Of a stretch of 33,471 bases of DNA, positions 1-11,839 are shown in pieces. Made by a program: the position numbers and the translations under genes. Numbering within the stretch: position 1 is the stretch's first letter; each line of letters starts with the position of its first letter. The notes beneath the pieces are model-generated. The model was not told where the DNA came from. It saw only the letters and a program-made list of their open reading frames with translations, and made no database searches. Source of the stretch: Chloroflexota bacterium (lineage in GTDB: Bacteria; Chloroflexota; Chloroflexia; Chloroflexales; Chloroflexaceae); assembly GCA_030550625.1 (NCBI GenBank), contig JAUQOZ010000043.1, positions 1-33,471 on the forward strand. The letters run 5' to 3'.

Positions 1-120
1 TGGAATGCGGCAGTGGTACTGCCGCACTCCATAGCACTGGCGTGAGTGTAGCGGCAGTGGTACTGCCGCACTCCATAGCACCGGCGTGAGTGTAGGGCAG
101 TGGTACTGCTGCACTCCATA
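1..120. repeat. 44-bp tandem palindromic repeat, three units, behind leuS
   Basis: Three units with a 44-bp period share TACTGCCGCACTCCATAGCA (units at 17, 61 and 105). The first unit is a near-perfect hairpin: 14-nt arms at 1-14 and 18-31 with one mismatch. The second and third have shortened left arms. The array ends just after the leuS stop codon, so it could fold at the 3' end of the leuS mRNA and act as a terminator or stability element (inference). The same palindrome occurs twice at 27674-27767. Confidence 0.85.
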
Positions 121-128
121 GCGACGAA

Positions 129-3128
<3,000 letters not shown>

Positions 3129-3263
3129 ACGATTCAATACCTCTTGAGGTGAGCATGCGAAAACGGATCAAATCGTCAATTGGGCCATCACTAAGGCCAT
3201 CAAGGCTAGGGTCGGCCATGCGCTCACCTCCTTTCACGGTGCAAAAGCGAAGCATCTTGCTGC

Positions 3264-3274
3264 ATTATAGCAAA
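3264..3274 (-). promoter_or_regulatory. Extended -10 promoter of leuS
   Basis: On the minus strand the sequence reads TTTGCTATAAT, a perfect -10 hexamer with the TGn extension. No good -35 is seen at 16-18 bp. Transcription would start near 3257, leaving about 38 nt before the small upstream ORF and about 130 nt before leuS. Confidence 0.6.
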
Positions 3275-3496
3275 AAAAGGCGCAGAGGGGGCAAAGACGG
3301 TCAACGCAAAGACGCAGTAGAGCCGGACGGCTGTCCGGCTCCGCAAAGACGCAGAGGATGGTAAACGCAAAGACGCAAAGGTCGCGAAGGTCGCAGAGAT
3401 ATGTATGAATGTTGGGGCAAGCGCGCTCATTGGCTTCCCCACAAAAACCTTTTCGTTCTTCGCGCCTTTGCGTTTAGACTCTTTGCGTTCTGTGCG
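3275..3496. repeat. GCAAAG-type inverted intergenic element, copy A
   Basis: The gap holds strings such as AACGCAAAGACGCAAAGG on one side (3275-3400) and the complement CGCCTTTGCG on the other (3455-3496), so the ends can pair. A separate palindrome, GAGCCGGAC then GTCCGGCTC, is embedded at 3320-3341. It lies between hypE and leuS. No coding potential is apparent beyond chance frames through the repeats. Confidence 0.8.
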
Positions 3497-3497
3497 T

Positions 3498-4553
3498 TTA
3501 ACAAATGCGCGGCAGTTGTTCGCCGACGAGGGTGTCAACCACGCGCATCCCGCCGATGCCGGTGCGAGCCACGACCACGCCGGGGTGGTCGGCGGTGGCG
3601 TAGCCGATCAGGGCAGCGTCGCGGCCTAGCGGGTGGGCGCGCATGGCGGCCAGCAAGCGCTCGGCGTCGTCACGCGCGACGAAGGCGATGAGTTTGCCCT
3701 CGTTGGCAATGTGGAGCGGATCCATGCCGAGCAGTTCGCAAGCGGCTTGGACGGCGGGCGGTACCGGAACGTCGCGCTCGACGATTTCGATGCCGAGCTG
3801 GGCATCGGCGGCGATCTCGTTGAGCGCGGCGGCGACGCCGCCACGGGTGGGGTCGCGAAGGGTGTGGATGCGGGCGCCGCTGGCGAGCATGGCGCTGACA
3901 AGGCCATGCAGTGCGGCGGTGTCAGAGACGACCGGTGCGCCGAATTCGATCCCTTCGCGCACGCTAAGGATGGCGACGCCGTGCAGGCCAATCGGCCCGC
4001 TGACGATGATCGCATCGCCGGGACGGGCTTGTTCTGGGCCGATATTCACGCCTGCCGGGATGAGGCCGAAGCCGGTGGTGGTAATGAACACACCGTCGCC
4101 GTGACCGCGATCGACCACCTTGGTGTCGCCAGCGATGAGGGTAACGCCGGCCTGCTGGGCAGCGCGACCCATACTCTCGGCAATCACACCGAGTTGGTCG
4201 AGCGGCATCCCCTCTTCGAGAATGAAACTGACGGTCAAGGCCAGTGGCTGCGCTCCCATCATAGCAATATCGTTGATAGTGCCGTTGACCGCCAGTTCGC
4301 CGATGTTGCCGCCGGGGAAAAAGAGTGGACGCACGACGAAACTGTCGGTAGAGATGGCTAGCCGCGCGCCGCCGATCTCGATGCGGGCAGCGTCGGCGAG
4401 CGGGCCGCGCGGGCCGCCGAACGCGGGCAGGAAGAGATGGCTAATCAGTTCAGCCGAGAGCTTGCCGCCGGCGCCGTGACCCATCACGATGGCCGGATAG
4501 TCGCGCAACGGCGCCGGGCAGACCCAGTTGCTAAAGTCGAGTGGTGCGGTCAT
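3498..4553 (-). CDS. hypE: Hydrogenase maturation factor HypE
   Basis: HypE uses ATP to dehydrate a carbamoyl group on its C-terminal cysteine to thiocyanate, which becomes a CN ligand of the NiFe active-site iron. The 351-residue protein belongs to the PurM/AIR-synthase-like family. It shows the glycine-rich GHGAGGK segment near the N-terminus, the FFPGGNIGELAVNGT block, and the diagnostic C-terminal end PRIC with the terminal Cys351. The ATG at 4553 has AAGGA 9 nt upstream, whereas the TTG nine bases earlier overlaps that site. It is the last gene of the hydrogenase locus. Partners are HypF (carbamoyl donor) and HypC/HypD, all encoded nearby. Confidence 0.96.
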   Translation of the reverse strand: MTAPLDFSNWVCPAPLRDYPAIVMGHGAGGKLSAELISHLFLPAFGGPRGPLADAARIEIGGARLAISTDSFVVRPLFFPGGNIGELAVNGTINDIAMMGAQPLALTVSFILEEGMPLDQLGVIAESMGRAAQQAGVTLIAGDTKVVDRGHGDGVFITTTGFGLIPAGVNIGPEQARPGDAIIVSGPIGLHGVAILSVREGIEFGAPVVSDTAALHGLVSAMLASGARIHTLRDPTRGGVAAALNEIAADAQLGIEIVERDVPVPPAVQAACELLGMDPLHIANEGKLIAFVARDDAERLLAAMRAHPLGRDAALIGYATADHPGVVVARTGIGGMRVVDTLVGEQLPRIC

Positions 4554-4570
4554 AGGGTGCAATCCTTACA

Positions 4571-5015
4571 GTCAGGCGCAGAGGGGGCAAAGGCGCAAAG
4601 ATTTTTAACGCAAAGACGCGAAGGGCGCAAAGGACGCAGAGGTTTGGGATGGGATGGTGTTGTTAGGACGGTGGTTTGTGGACACGACATCGTGTTCATC
4701 TTTATCATATACAAGGCAAGGGTGCCAACGTACTCGTACCGAATCCATCCAAATCCATAGCGTCTCTGCGCCTTTGCGGAGTTAGATAGTTGTCCGGCTC
4801 CGCAAAGGGCGCAAAGGATGATAAACGCAAAGGCGCGAAGGGCGCAAAGGACGCAGAGGTTTGGGATGGGATGGTGTTGTTAGGACGGTGGTTTGTGGAC
4901 GCGAGATCGTATTCATCTTTTCGTATACAGGGCAAGGGCATGACCACACTTATACCGAATCCATCCAATGCGGAGCCGGACAGCCGTCCGGCTCTACTGA
5001 TGCTCGCTTTGCGCC
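4571..5015. repeat. Two tandem copies (B, C) of the GCAAAG-type element
   Basis: The hypE-hypD gap is filled by two similar units. Each starts with a GCGCAAAGG-rich stretch (4571-4642 and 4800-4858), followed by a spacer of about 115-120 bp that is clearly duplicated: 4643-4757 resembles 4858-4968, both beginning AGGTTTGGGATGGGATGGTG. Each ends with reverse-oriented CTTTGCG motifs or the GAGCCGGA...TCCGGCTC palindrome (4973-4993). I see no gene here. Confidence 0.8.
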
Positions 5016-6137
<1,122 letters not shown>

Positions 6138-6159
6138 CACGTGCTCTCCTCAATAGTTA

Positions 6160-6312
6160 GACGCAAAGGGGGCAAAGGCGCGAAGGTTGTTAACGCAAAG
6201 GCGCAAAGAACGCGAAGTTTTTCTATTATGGTGGTACAAGTGTAGTGACAGACTCACCTTTTAGCGCCTTTGCGTCTTTGCGTGTAGAATCTCTGCGCCT
6301 TTGCGCCTCTCC
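6160..6312. repeat. GCAAAG-type inverted element, copy D
   Basis: GCAAAGGCGCAAAG-type motifs at 6161-6220 face complementary CTTTGCG motifs at 6260-6306, with a spacer of about 40 bp. It lies in the hypD-hypC gap and would form a long imperfect stem in the operon transcript. Confidence 0.8.
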
Positions 6313-6313
6313 C

Positions 6314-6580
6314 TCATACGGGTTCGGGCGATTCATCGGGATTCAATTCCTCTTCAAGCACGCCGAGCGACTGGAAGAGAGCGAGCGTTTCGCGCGCCGA
6401 TTCCTCATCGAGGCGAGTAATAGCAAAACCTACATGCACGATCGTGTAATCGCCAACTTGCAGATCGGGCAGGTAGGCGAGACAAACTTCTTTGACGATG
6501 CCGTTGAAATCGACCTTGCCCATCCGGGTGAGGCCGTTGTCGTAGATTTCGACGATGCGACCGGGAATGCCGAGACACAT
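6314..6580 (-). CDS. hypC: Hydrogenase maturation chaperone HypC
   Basis: This small chaperone carries the iron with HypD and then binds the large-subunit precursor. The 88-residue protein begins MCLGIPGRI. Removal of Met1 exposes Cys2, the functional residue of the family, so the start must be the ATG at 6580 and not the TTG two codons upstream. AAAGGA lies 7 nt before this ATG. The core VDFNGIVKEVCLAYLPDLQVGDY block and an acidic proline-containing C-terminus are visible. It follows the NHL-repeat gene in the operon. Confidence 0.95.
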   Translation of the reverse strand: MCLGIPGRIVEIYDNGLTRMGKVDFNGIVKEVCLAYLPDLQVGDYTIVHVGFAITRLDEESARETLALFQSLGVLEEELNPDESPEPV

Positions 6581-6600
6581 ACGCAATTCCTTTCAACATG

Positions 6601-6760
6601 TAAAGGCGCAACGTGAGCAGAGACGCAAAGATTGTTAACGCAAAGGCGCAGAGAACGCGAAGGTTTTTTAACGCAAAGGCGCTAAGAACGCGAAGGGCGC
6701 AAAGGTTTTGTATGTGGCTGGATCGTGAGCGTTGGCAACTGTAGCGTCCTTTGCGGTTTG
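6601..6760. repeat. GCAAAG-type element, copy E
   Basis: Direct repeats of AACGCAAAGGCGCAGAGAAC type at 6601-6708, with only a short opposing CCTTTGCGG at 6746-6755. It lies between the NHL-repeat gene and hypC. Confidence 0.75.
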
Positions 6761-6766
6761 CCTACC

Positions 6767-7870
6767 TTACACCTCCCAAATCAAGACCCGATTATTGCCT
6801 GAGTCAGCGATCGCCAGCCACTGGCGATGCGCGCAGAGACCATACGGCCAGCAGAGCGTATCGGGGCCGACGGCTTGCCAGCGGTTTTCGCCGCTATCGG
6901 CAAAATTGTACTGGCCGTAGACCGCTTGCGCCGGCAGACCGGCTCCGGCACGCGGGATGGGTTGCCACAGCAGCACGCGATTGTTGGCAGTGTCGGCCAC
7001 GAACAACCGGTCGCCAGCACAGGCTACCGCATACGGAAAGCGGAGCCGGTGCGCTCCCTGCGGCACGTACGGTTGTTCAAATGCGCTCTGCATATCTTGC
7101 TGACCTAACACCAGATCGGCGGGTCGATCAATCGTTGGCGGCGGCGTCCACCCCAACACGCGATGGTTGCCGGCATCAGCGACATACAACGTCTTGCCAT
7201 CGCCGGCGACAGCGTGCGGCCAGCGAAAACTGTTGGCTGCCGGCGGGCCGCCGCGATTTTCAGCGTTGCTGCACGGATCGGGCTGGCCGAGAATCAGGTC
7301 GGGCGGCTGGCCGCGTTCCGGCAACCCATGCCATCCCAGCACCCGCCGGTTGCCAGTATCGGCAATATAAAACCAGCCGTTGATCCATGCCACGCCATAC
7401 GGCCAATAGAGCGTCTGCGGGCCAGCCGCACCGCCACGGTTTGGCTCGATATCAAGTAGCGAATCTTGCCCGATCACGCTATCAGGCGGCACGCCGGATC
7501 GATCTGGAATGCGATGCCAACATAATACACGATGATGCCACGCATCGGCAAGGTAGATTCTTCCTTCCGCAACCGTTACCCCGGTGGGCAGATGGAAGCC
7601 ATTGGCGGGGCCATAACCGGCAGCGCGGGGGCCTTCGTGGAAGAAATCGGGTTGGCCGAGCACGACATCAGCCGGTTGGTGATCGTGCGCTGGAAACCCG
7701 TGCCAGATCAAGACGCGATGGTTGCCCGAATCAACGACGATCAGCCGCTCGTCGTCGAGATAGACGCCACGCGGCGCATAGAGATGAGCCGGGGTCGGAT
7801 TGGCCGCCGGCAGCGCCAAGCCACCCGGCGCCGGCGCGCCCAACCAACGAACTGTCTTGCTTGCGATCAT
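6767..7870 (-). CDS. NHL-repeat beta-propeller protein of the hydrogenase locus
   Basis: The 367-residue protein contains six copies of a blade ending of the form (V/I/L)xxADxxNxRVLxW, for example VVDSGNHRVLIW near the N-terminus and IADSGNNRVLIWEV at the very C-terminus. It should fold as a six-bladed NHL propeller. No signal peptide or membrane segment is seen, so it is probably cytoplasmic. The start is the ATG at 7870, which overlaps the stop of the NifU-Rieske gene as ATGA, indicating translational coupling. NHL proteins are known companions of some high-affinity [NiFe]-hydrogenase clusters. Their role there is not known to me; a protein-protein or membrane docking platform is an inference. 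Confidence 0.85.
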   Translation of the reverse strand: MIASKTVRWLGAPAPGGLALPAANPTPAHLYAPRGVYLDDERLIVVDSGNHRVLIWHGFPAHDHQPADVVLGQPDFFHEGPRAAGYGPANGFHLPTGVTVAEGRIYLADAWHHRVLCWHRIPDRSGVPPDSVIGQDSLLDIEPNRGGAAGPQTLYWPYGVAWINGWFYIADTGNRRVLGWHGLPERGQPPDLILGQPDPCSNAENRGGPPAANSFRWPHAVAGDGKTLYVADAGNHRVLGWTPPPTIDRPADLVLGQQDMQSAFEQPYVPQGAHRLRFPYAVACAGDRLFVADTANNRVLLWQPIPRAGAGLPAQAVYGQYNFADSGENRWQAVGPDTLCWPYGLCAHRQWLAIADSGNNRVLIWEV

Positions 7871-8730
7871 TGCGGTCGTACCCAAATCATGCCATCAACA
7901 ACCCGGAGCGGGAACGGCTCAAGCTGCGCTTGCGGCGCAGTGAGGCATTCGCCGCTCTGCACATCGAAACAGAATCCATGCCACGGACAGGTCAGCGTGC
8001 CAGCGTCAGGATCAAGCATTCCGCCATCGAGCGGGCGACCCTGATGGGCGCAGGCGTTGCGGTAGGCGCTCAGCCGGTTGGCTAAATTGACGATCAGCAC
8101 ACTGCCGCGTTCGGTGGCGAAACTCACCATGTGGCCGGGCGGCACCTCGGTGACGGCTGGACCGCGCACCCACCCCTTCTCGGCTGCCGGCGCTTCCTGC
8201 GCTTCGGCGCGGAGGATCGCCGGCGTCGCTTGATCGTTCACCACCTCAAGGCGAGTGATTTCCGGCACCTCGCGCAACAGCGCCTCTTCGACGTGTTTGC
8301 GTAAGGTAAAGGCCGAGAGCGAACAGCCGTTGCACGAGCCATGCAAGCGCACGTAAGCCACGCCGTCGCGCACATCAACCAATTCGGCATCGCCGCCGTG
8401 CGATTGCATATAGGGGCGCGCGCCGTCGAGCACGCGGCGGGCGCGGGTGAGCGGGTCAGCGCGCACGATGCCGTGCATCACCAGCAGCGCGTAGACGGCG
8501 GGATCTTCGACCAGTTCGAGCAGCAGCTCTTTGCCGCGCGGATCTTGCTTGAGCCGGCGAACGATCGTGGTGAGGGCCAGTTTGTGAAAAGCCTCGATGG
8601 CCTGTTTCAACTCGGTAGCAGCAGCTTGCGCCGCCGGTTCGAGTTTGGCGACAGCGGCCACCGCGGCATCAACCCGCGCGGCGGCCTGTTCGAGTTCGTC
8701 AGCAGTTGTGAGCGATTGGGTCATAGGCAT
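7867..8730 (-). CDS. NifU-domain / Rieske [2Fe-2S] fusion protein
   Basis: A 287-residue two-domain protein. Residues about 1-75 are helical. Residues about 91-165 match the NifU C-terminal Fe-S scaffold, with the CxxC at Cys133 and Cys136 (SCNGC). Residues about 186-285 form a Rieske ferredoxin domain with ligands Cys227-x-His229 and Cys248-x-x-His251 (CAHQG, CPWHGF). No transmembrane helix or signal is seen. It may supply clusters to the hydrogenase small subunit, carry electrons from it, or both (inference). It is coupled to the NHL gene by an ATGA overlap. Two ATGs lie two codons apart. A GAG precedes the second by 6 nt, so the start may be 8724. Confidence 0.9.
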   Translation of the reverse strand: MPMTQSLTTADELEQAAARVDAAVAAVAKLEPAAQAAATELKQAIEAFHKLALTTIVRRLKQDPRGKELLLELVEDPAVYALLVMHGIVRADPLTRARRVLDGARPYMQSHGGDAELVDVRDGVAYVRLHGSCNGCSLSAFTLRKHVEEALLREVPEITRLEVVNDQATPAILRAEAQEAPAAEKGWVRGPAVTEVPPGHMVSFATERGSVLIVNLANRLSAYRNACAHQGRPLDGGMLDPDAGTLTCPWHGFCFDVQSGECLTAPQAQLEPFPLRVVDGMIWVRPQ

Positions 8731-8785
8731 CTCGATAGGTTGTTATCTAGCCGCAGCGAGCGCGGAGGAGGCTTTAACCCGATTG

Positions 8786-9148
8786 CTAGCCGCCATACCC
8801 GATCATCTGCTCAAGCGCCTCTTCGCTGCGCAGGGCCAACAGCTCGGCGAACGCTTGGCGCGCCATCGTTTGCAGCATCGCTTCAATCTTGCCTGCCGGC
8901 GGTGAAGGCAACGAGCGTCCGCTCAACGCTTGCAAGACGAAACATGCTCCCGCCGGATTATCGAGCAAAAAATCTTGAAAGATCGCCGTGACAAACCGAT
9001 CAAGCCAAATGCCCTCGCCGTGCGGATCGGCGCGCAAGCGGGCTAACGCCGCTTCAGGGCCGGCGCAGCGCTCGACGATCCGCTCAACGAAGCGTTCCGT
9101 GGCCATCATCAGCAGCAGATCAAATTGTTGGCGTTGGTATGCTTCCAT
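8786..9148 (-). CDS. Conserved-looking 120-aa protein of unknown function in the hydrogenase operon
   Basis: The frame remains open far upstream, but the upstream part is translated repeat DNA, so the start is placed at the ATG at 9148 (MEAYQRQQFD). The 120-residue product is predicted mainly helical and has no signal peptide or metal motif. It has a basic and acidic helix, ATERFVERIVERC, and a leucine-rich C-terminus. I do not recognise the family. It sits 55 bp upstream of the NifU-Rieske gene in the same orientation, so it is probably co-transcribed and linked to hydrogenase maturation or electron transfer (inference). Confidence 0.7.
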   Translation of the reverse strand: MEAYQRQQFDLLLMMATERFVERIVERCAGPEAALARLRADPHGEGIWLDRFVTAIFQDFLLDNPAGACFVLQALSGRSLPSPPAGKIEAMLQTMARQAFAELLALRSEEALEQMIGYGG

Positions 9149-9164
9149 ACTCTTCTCGACAGCA

Positions 9165-9390
9165 AGACGCAAAGCGGGCAAAGGTGCTAACGCAAAGACG
9201 CAAAGCGAGCAAAGGCGCAGAGATTTTGAAACGCAAAGACGCGAAGGGCGCGAAGGTGCGCAAAGGTTTTGGGTTTGGATGTTGGTCAATCAGTACGGCT
9301 TGTAGTAAAACCATAAAAATCTTTGCGATCTTTACACCTTTACGTTGATCATCCCTGCGTCATTGAGAGCCGGACAGCCGTCCGGCTCTA
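9165..9390. repeat. GCAAAG-type element, copy F, with GAGCCGGAC palindrome
   Basis: AACGCAAAGACGCAAAGCG-type motifs at 9165-9265 face CTTTGCG- and CTTTACG-type motifs at 9321-9345. A perfect GAGCCGGAC...GTCCGGCTC palindrome follows at 9366-9387. It occupies the gap between the TPR gene and the 120-aa gene. The remaining bases to 9441 hold nothing recognisable. Confidence 0.75.
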
Positions 9391-9441
9391 CATGGGCCGT
9401 TGCCCTCGTTGTGCCTACTGGAACCGGACGGACATCTGGTT

Positions 9442-10665
9442 TTACTTCCCGACCGCCTCGTGCTGATCGATGTTCGCCAGCAACTCGCGCACCGTTATGA
9501 TCGCCGGCTCATCGCCGATCTGAGCAAAGAGTTGCTCGGCTTGCAGCAACCGTTCGCGGGCTTCGGCGAAGATGCCAAGATGGGCGAGGGCATTGCCCAG
9601 ATTGGCTAGAATACGGGCATAGCCAGCCGGGTCAGCAATCGGATCGCGCCGCTGCAACAAGTCTTCGTAAATCGCCACCGCTTCGAGCAGATGTTCGGCT
9701 GGGCGGGCCGAGTGAACATATTGCAGCGCGTTCGCCAAATTGAGGCGAGTACTTGTCCACTCATGAGGATGCTGATCGGGATCATAGACGCTGAGCGCGG
9801 CGCGCAGCGCCTGCACTGCAATCGCGCCGCGCAACCGGTCGCCGGCTTCGGTCATCGGCATCGCAAGGTAGGCCAGCGCCAGATTGTTTTGGATGAAAGC
9901 GAACTCCAGCGGGTGGGTCTCGCGCTGATAGTAGCGAAGCGCCTCTTGGTAGCAGCGCACAGCGGCTTGTAACGGCCCGCGCTGACCATTGGCATGCTCT
10001 TGCAGCAGTTGGCCTAGTTGCACCGCTGCGCGGGCGCGCACTTCTGAGAGACTTTCAGGTGGAATGTAGTCAATTGCTTGCTGCAACCAGCGTGTAATCA
10101 GCGCCAGATCGCCGCCATGCTGCATCGCCAGCTCGGCTCGGTTGAGCGCGATCTGGCCGGCCAGTGCGGGCGAGACGGGGGCAGCAGCCGCAATTGCCTC
10201 GGCAAAGTGCCGATCAGCGGCAGGAATGTCACCCTGCTCGATCGCTGCCGCCGCGTGCGCGACCAGCGCCAGCGCACGTACCTCGCCGGTTGCGCCATCG
10301 AGCGACGGCGGTTCGCGGCGATGGCCCATGGTAAACGCTGCGACCCCTTGCAAGCACGCCAATTCGCCCTCGAGCAGCGTGTGGAGCGTCAGGTCATCGG
10401 CAGGAGCGCCGGCCAATACGTAGCGGTTGTAACGGGTCACCAAATCATTGCTCGGCGGCAACGCCGCTAGCGCTTCCGTGACTTTGCCAGCCAGCGCGTG
10501 CGCGTAGAACTGCCATTCCGGCGGCCATTCAGCCGGGATTTCGCCGCGCAGCAGGGCGGCTAATGCCGGGCCGGCAGCGGGCTTGTCACTCGGCGGCAAG
10601 ACTAAATATCCGGCAGGAAGGGCAAAAATACCCAGTGGTTGAGGACGCACAGCAAGACGATTCAT
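9442..10665 (-). CDS. Tetratricopeptide-repeat-type protein of the hydrogenase operon
   Basis: A 407-residue, mostly helical protein. From about residue 125 onward it shows repeated A/L/Y-rich helix pairs of TPR type, for example AIEQGDIPAADRHFAEAIA, YQEALRYYQRE and NLGNALAHLGIFAEARERLL. The first 120 residues are not repetitive. No signal peptide or membrane helix is present. Its start overlaps the stop of the 108-aa gene as ATGA, so the two are translationally coupled. TPR proteins accompany several high-affinity hydrogenase clusters. A scaffold role in assembly is an inference. Confidence 0.85.
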   Translation of the reverse strand: MNRLAVRPQPLGIFALPAGYLVLPPSDKPAAGPALAALLRGEIPAEWPPEWQFYAHALAGKVTEALAALPPSNDLVTRYNRYVLAGAPADDLTLHTLLEGELACLQGVAAFTMGHRREPPSLDGATGEVRALALVAHAAAAIEQGDIPAADRHFAEAIAAAAPVSPALAGQIALNRAELAMQHGGDLALITRWLQQAIDYIPPESLSEVRARAAVQLGQLLQEHANGQRGPLQAAVRCYQEALRYYQRETHPLEFAFIQNNLALAYLAMPMTEAGDRLRGAIAVQALRAALSVYDPDQHPHEWTSTRLNLANALQYVHSARPAEHLLEAVAIYEDLLQRRDPIADPAGYARILANLGNALAHLGIFAEARERLLQAEQLFAQIGDEPAIITVRELLANIDQHEAVGK

Positions 10666-10988
10666 AACGTGTGCTCCGGTTCTGGCGACAAGGACATACG
10701 CAATGCGCCGTGATCATCATCCCACACGGCGCGGCGCGGGCCGGGCGGCGTTGCCGGCGGCAAAACTTCCCAAATCAAGACGCTACGGTCGCCGCGGGCA
10801 TTGCGTTGTTTCAACAACAAACCGCCGGCTGCCGGCCCGCGCAGCGGCGCCAACCAAATCTCGCCATCGCGCGGTAACGCCACTAGCAAATCAGCAGGAA
10901 AGTAGCGTTGGGCCAGCGCCGCTGGCAGATGCAAATAGCCTTGCGCCGTCAATTCAAGTAGCCAGCTCTCCATTGTTTCGGTCTTCAT
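10662..10988 (-). CDS. 108-aa protein of unknown function in the hydrogenase operon
   Basis: A short protein with alternating hydrophobic stretches and no cysteine. It includes ALAQRYFPADLLVALP and DRSVLIWEVLPP, which look like a small beta-rich domain. I do not recognise the family. It overlaps the 3' end of the protease gene upstream and is coupled by ATGA to the TPR gene downstream, so its place in the operon is firm. The start is uncertain: ATGs at 10988 and 10973 are both possible, and a TTG at 11006 is less likely. None has a clear ribosome binding site, which fits coupling to the upstream gene. Confidence 0.75.
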   Translation of the reverse strand: MKTETMESWLLELTAQGYLHLPAALAQRYFPADLLVALPRDGEIWLAPLRGPAAGGLLLKQRNARGDRSVLIWEVLPPATPPGPRRAVWDDDHGALRMSLSPEPEHTL

Positions 10989-11475
10989 CAACGATACGAT
11001 GGCCAAGGTACGGTTGCCATGGGTTACGGCTCAGGTGCTGGGCCAAATCCTCCAGCCGCGCGGCAACCGCTGGGCTCAGCGGCGCGCCGATGGTAAAGTC
11101 GCTCCCCTCGATCAAATACACCTGTACTGAGCGTGGGTACGCATCTTTGAGCAACCAGCGGCCAAACGCCAGCGCATGATCCCAGCGGAAAGCGTGCAGA
11201 TTGATGCCGGTCAGCGGCGGCAACTGCTCAACAACCGAACCCGGCACCGCGTAAATGGTGCCGGGTTCGGCGCCGGTGCGGGCGGCGTCAACCAAAATCA
11301 CGTTATCAATCCCGCGCATGCGAAACGCGACATCCATCCCGCTGGTGCCGGCATCGGCTACGCCAACGCCGGGTGGCAGGCCGATTTCAAGCAAGCGCCG
11401 CACCAATACCGGCCCAACCGCGTCGTCGCCGCGTAAGAGGTTGCCACAGCCGATGATCAGGAGTTGTTCAAGCAT
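10954..11475 (-). CDS. hupD: [NiFe]-hydrogenase maturation protease
   Basis: This endopeptidase of the HyaD/HybD/HupD family removes the C-terminal tail of the large subunit after nickel insertion. The 173-residue protein begins MLEQLLIIGCGNLLRGDD. Likely metal-sensing residues, by comparison with HybD Glu16, Asp62 and His93, are Asp17, Asp63 and His94. The frame extends 36 codons further upstream, but that part is translated repeat DNA, so the ATG at 11475 is used. It follows the large-subunit gene, its expected substrate, after a 364-bp repeat-filled gap. No clear ribosome binding site is seen. Confidence 0.93.
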   Translation of the reverse strand: MLEQLLIIGCGNLLRGDDAVGPVLVRRLLEIGLPPGVGVADAGTSGMDVAFRMRGIDNVILVDAARTGAEPGTIYAVPGSVVEQLPPLTGINLHAFRWDHALAFGRWLLKDAYPRSVQVYLIEGSDFTIGAPLSPAVAARLEDLAQHLSRNPWQPYLGHRIVDEDRNNGELAT

Positions 11476-11525
11476 GACATAATGATCTAGCGATAAGTCA
11501 AGATGTTTCCGTGCCACACCCCTCT

Positions 11526-11752
11526 TGTCATTGCGAGGGAGCGGCGGCGACCCGCCTTGCGGGGAGCCGCCCAACCGAAGCAATCTCCTCCTTCAGCGGA
11601 AAGGATGCCACTGCCGTACTCGCAGGGGATTGCTTCGCTCTGCTGCGCTACGCTCGCAATGACAGCCGGTGAGCGATAGGTGCCCCCTCAACAGTTCGTT
11701 CCCGCTCTCGTGGGGTTGCCGTGCCGCGCTGCGCGCGGCTCGCAATGACACA
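11526..11752. repeat. Nested inverted repeats of the TGTCATTGCGAG family
   Basis: TGTCATTGCGAG at 11526-11537 is the complement of CTCGCAATGACA at 11653-11664. Inside them CGAAGCAATC (near 11573) faces GATTGCTTCG (near 11629). A further CTCGCAATGACA lies at about 11740-11751. The unit is a mobile-looking intergenic palindrome, and a partial copy occurs at about 28490-28530. It fills the 364-bp gap between the large-subunit gene and the protease gene, which otherwise holds no gene. Confidence 0.85.
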
Positions 11753-11839
11753 TATCCCTCCAGCCTGAACAACGCGGGTTCGTCTGCGCCGGCGATTACC
11801 CCAACCACCGGCGCAGACGGCCTTGCGCGCTTGCCCCTG

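Noticed and set aside
1-120. CRISPR-like array
   Set aside because: The spacers are themselves repeated, the units are palindromic and only three in number, and no cas gene is present.
3129-3260. T-box riboswitch before leuS
   Set aside because: The leader is only about 130 nt long and no T-box consensus or specifier stem was seen.
9149-9289. N-terminal extension of the 120-aa gene; similar extensions of hypA and the protease
   Set aside because: The extra codons translate the intergenic repeats, and family start points or normal lengths fit the internal ATGs.
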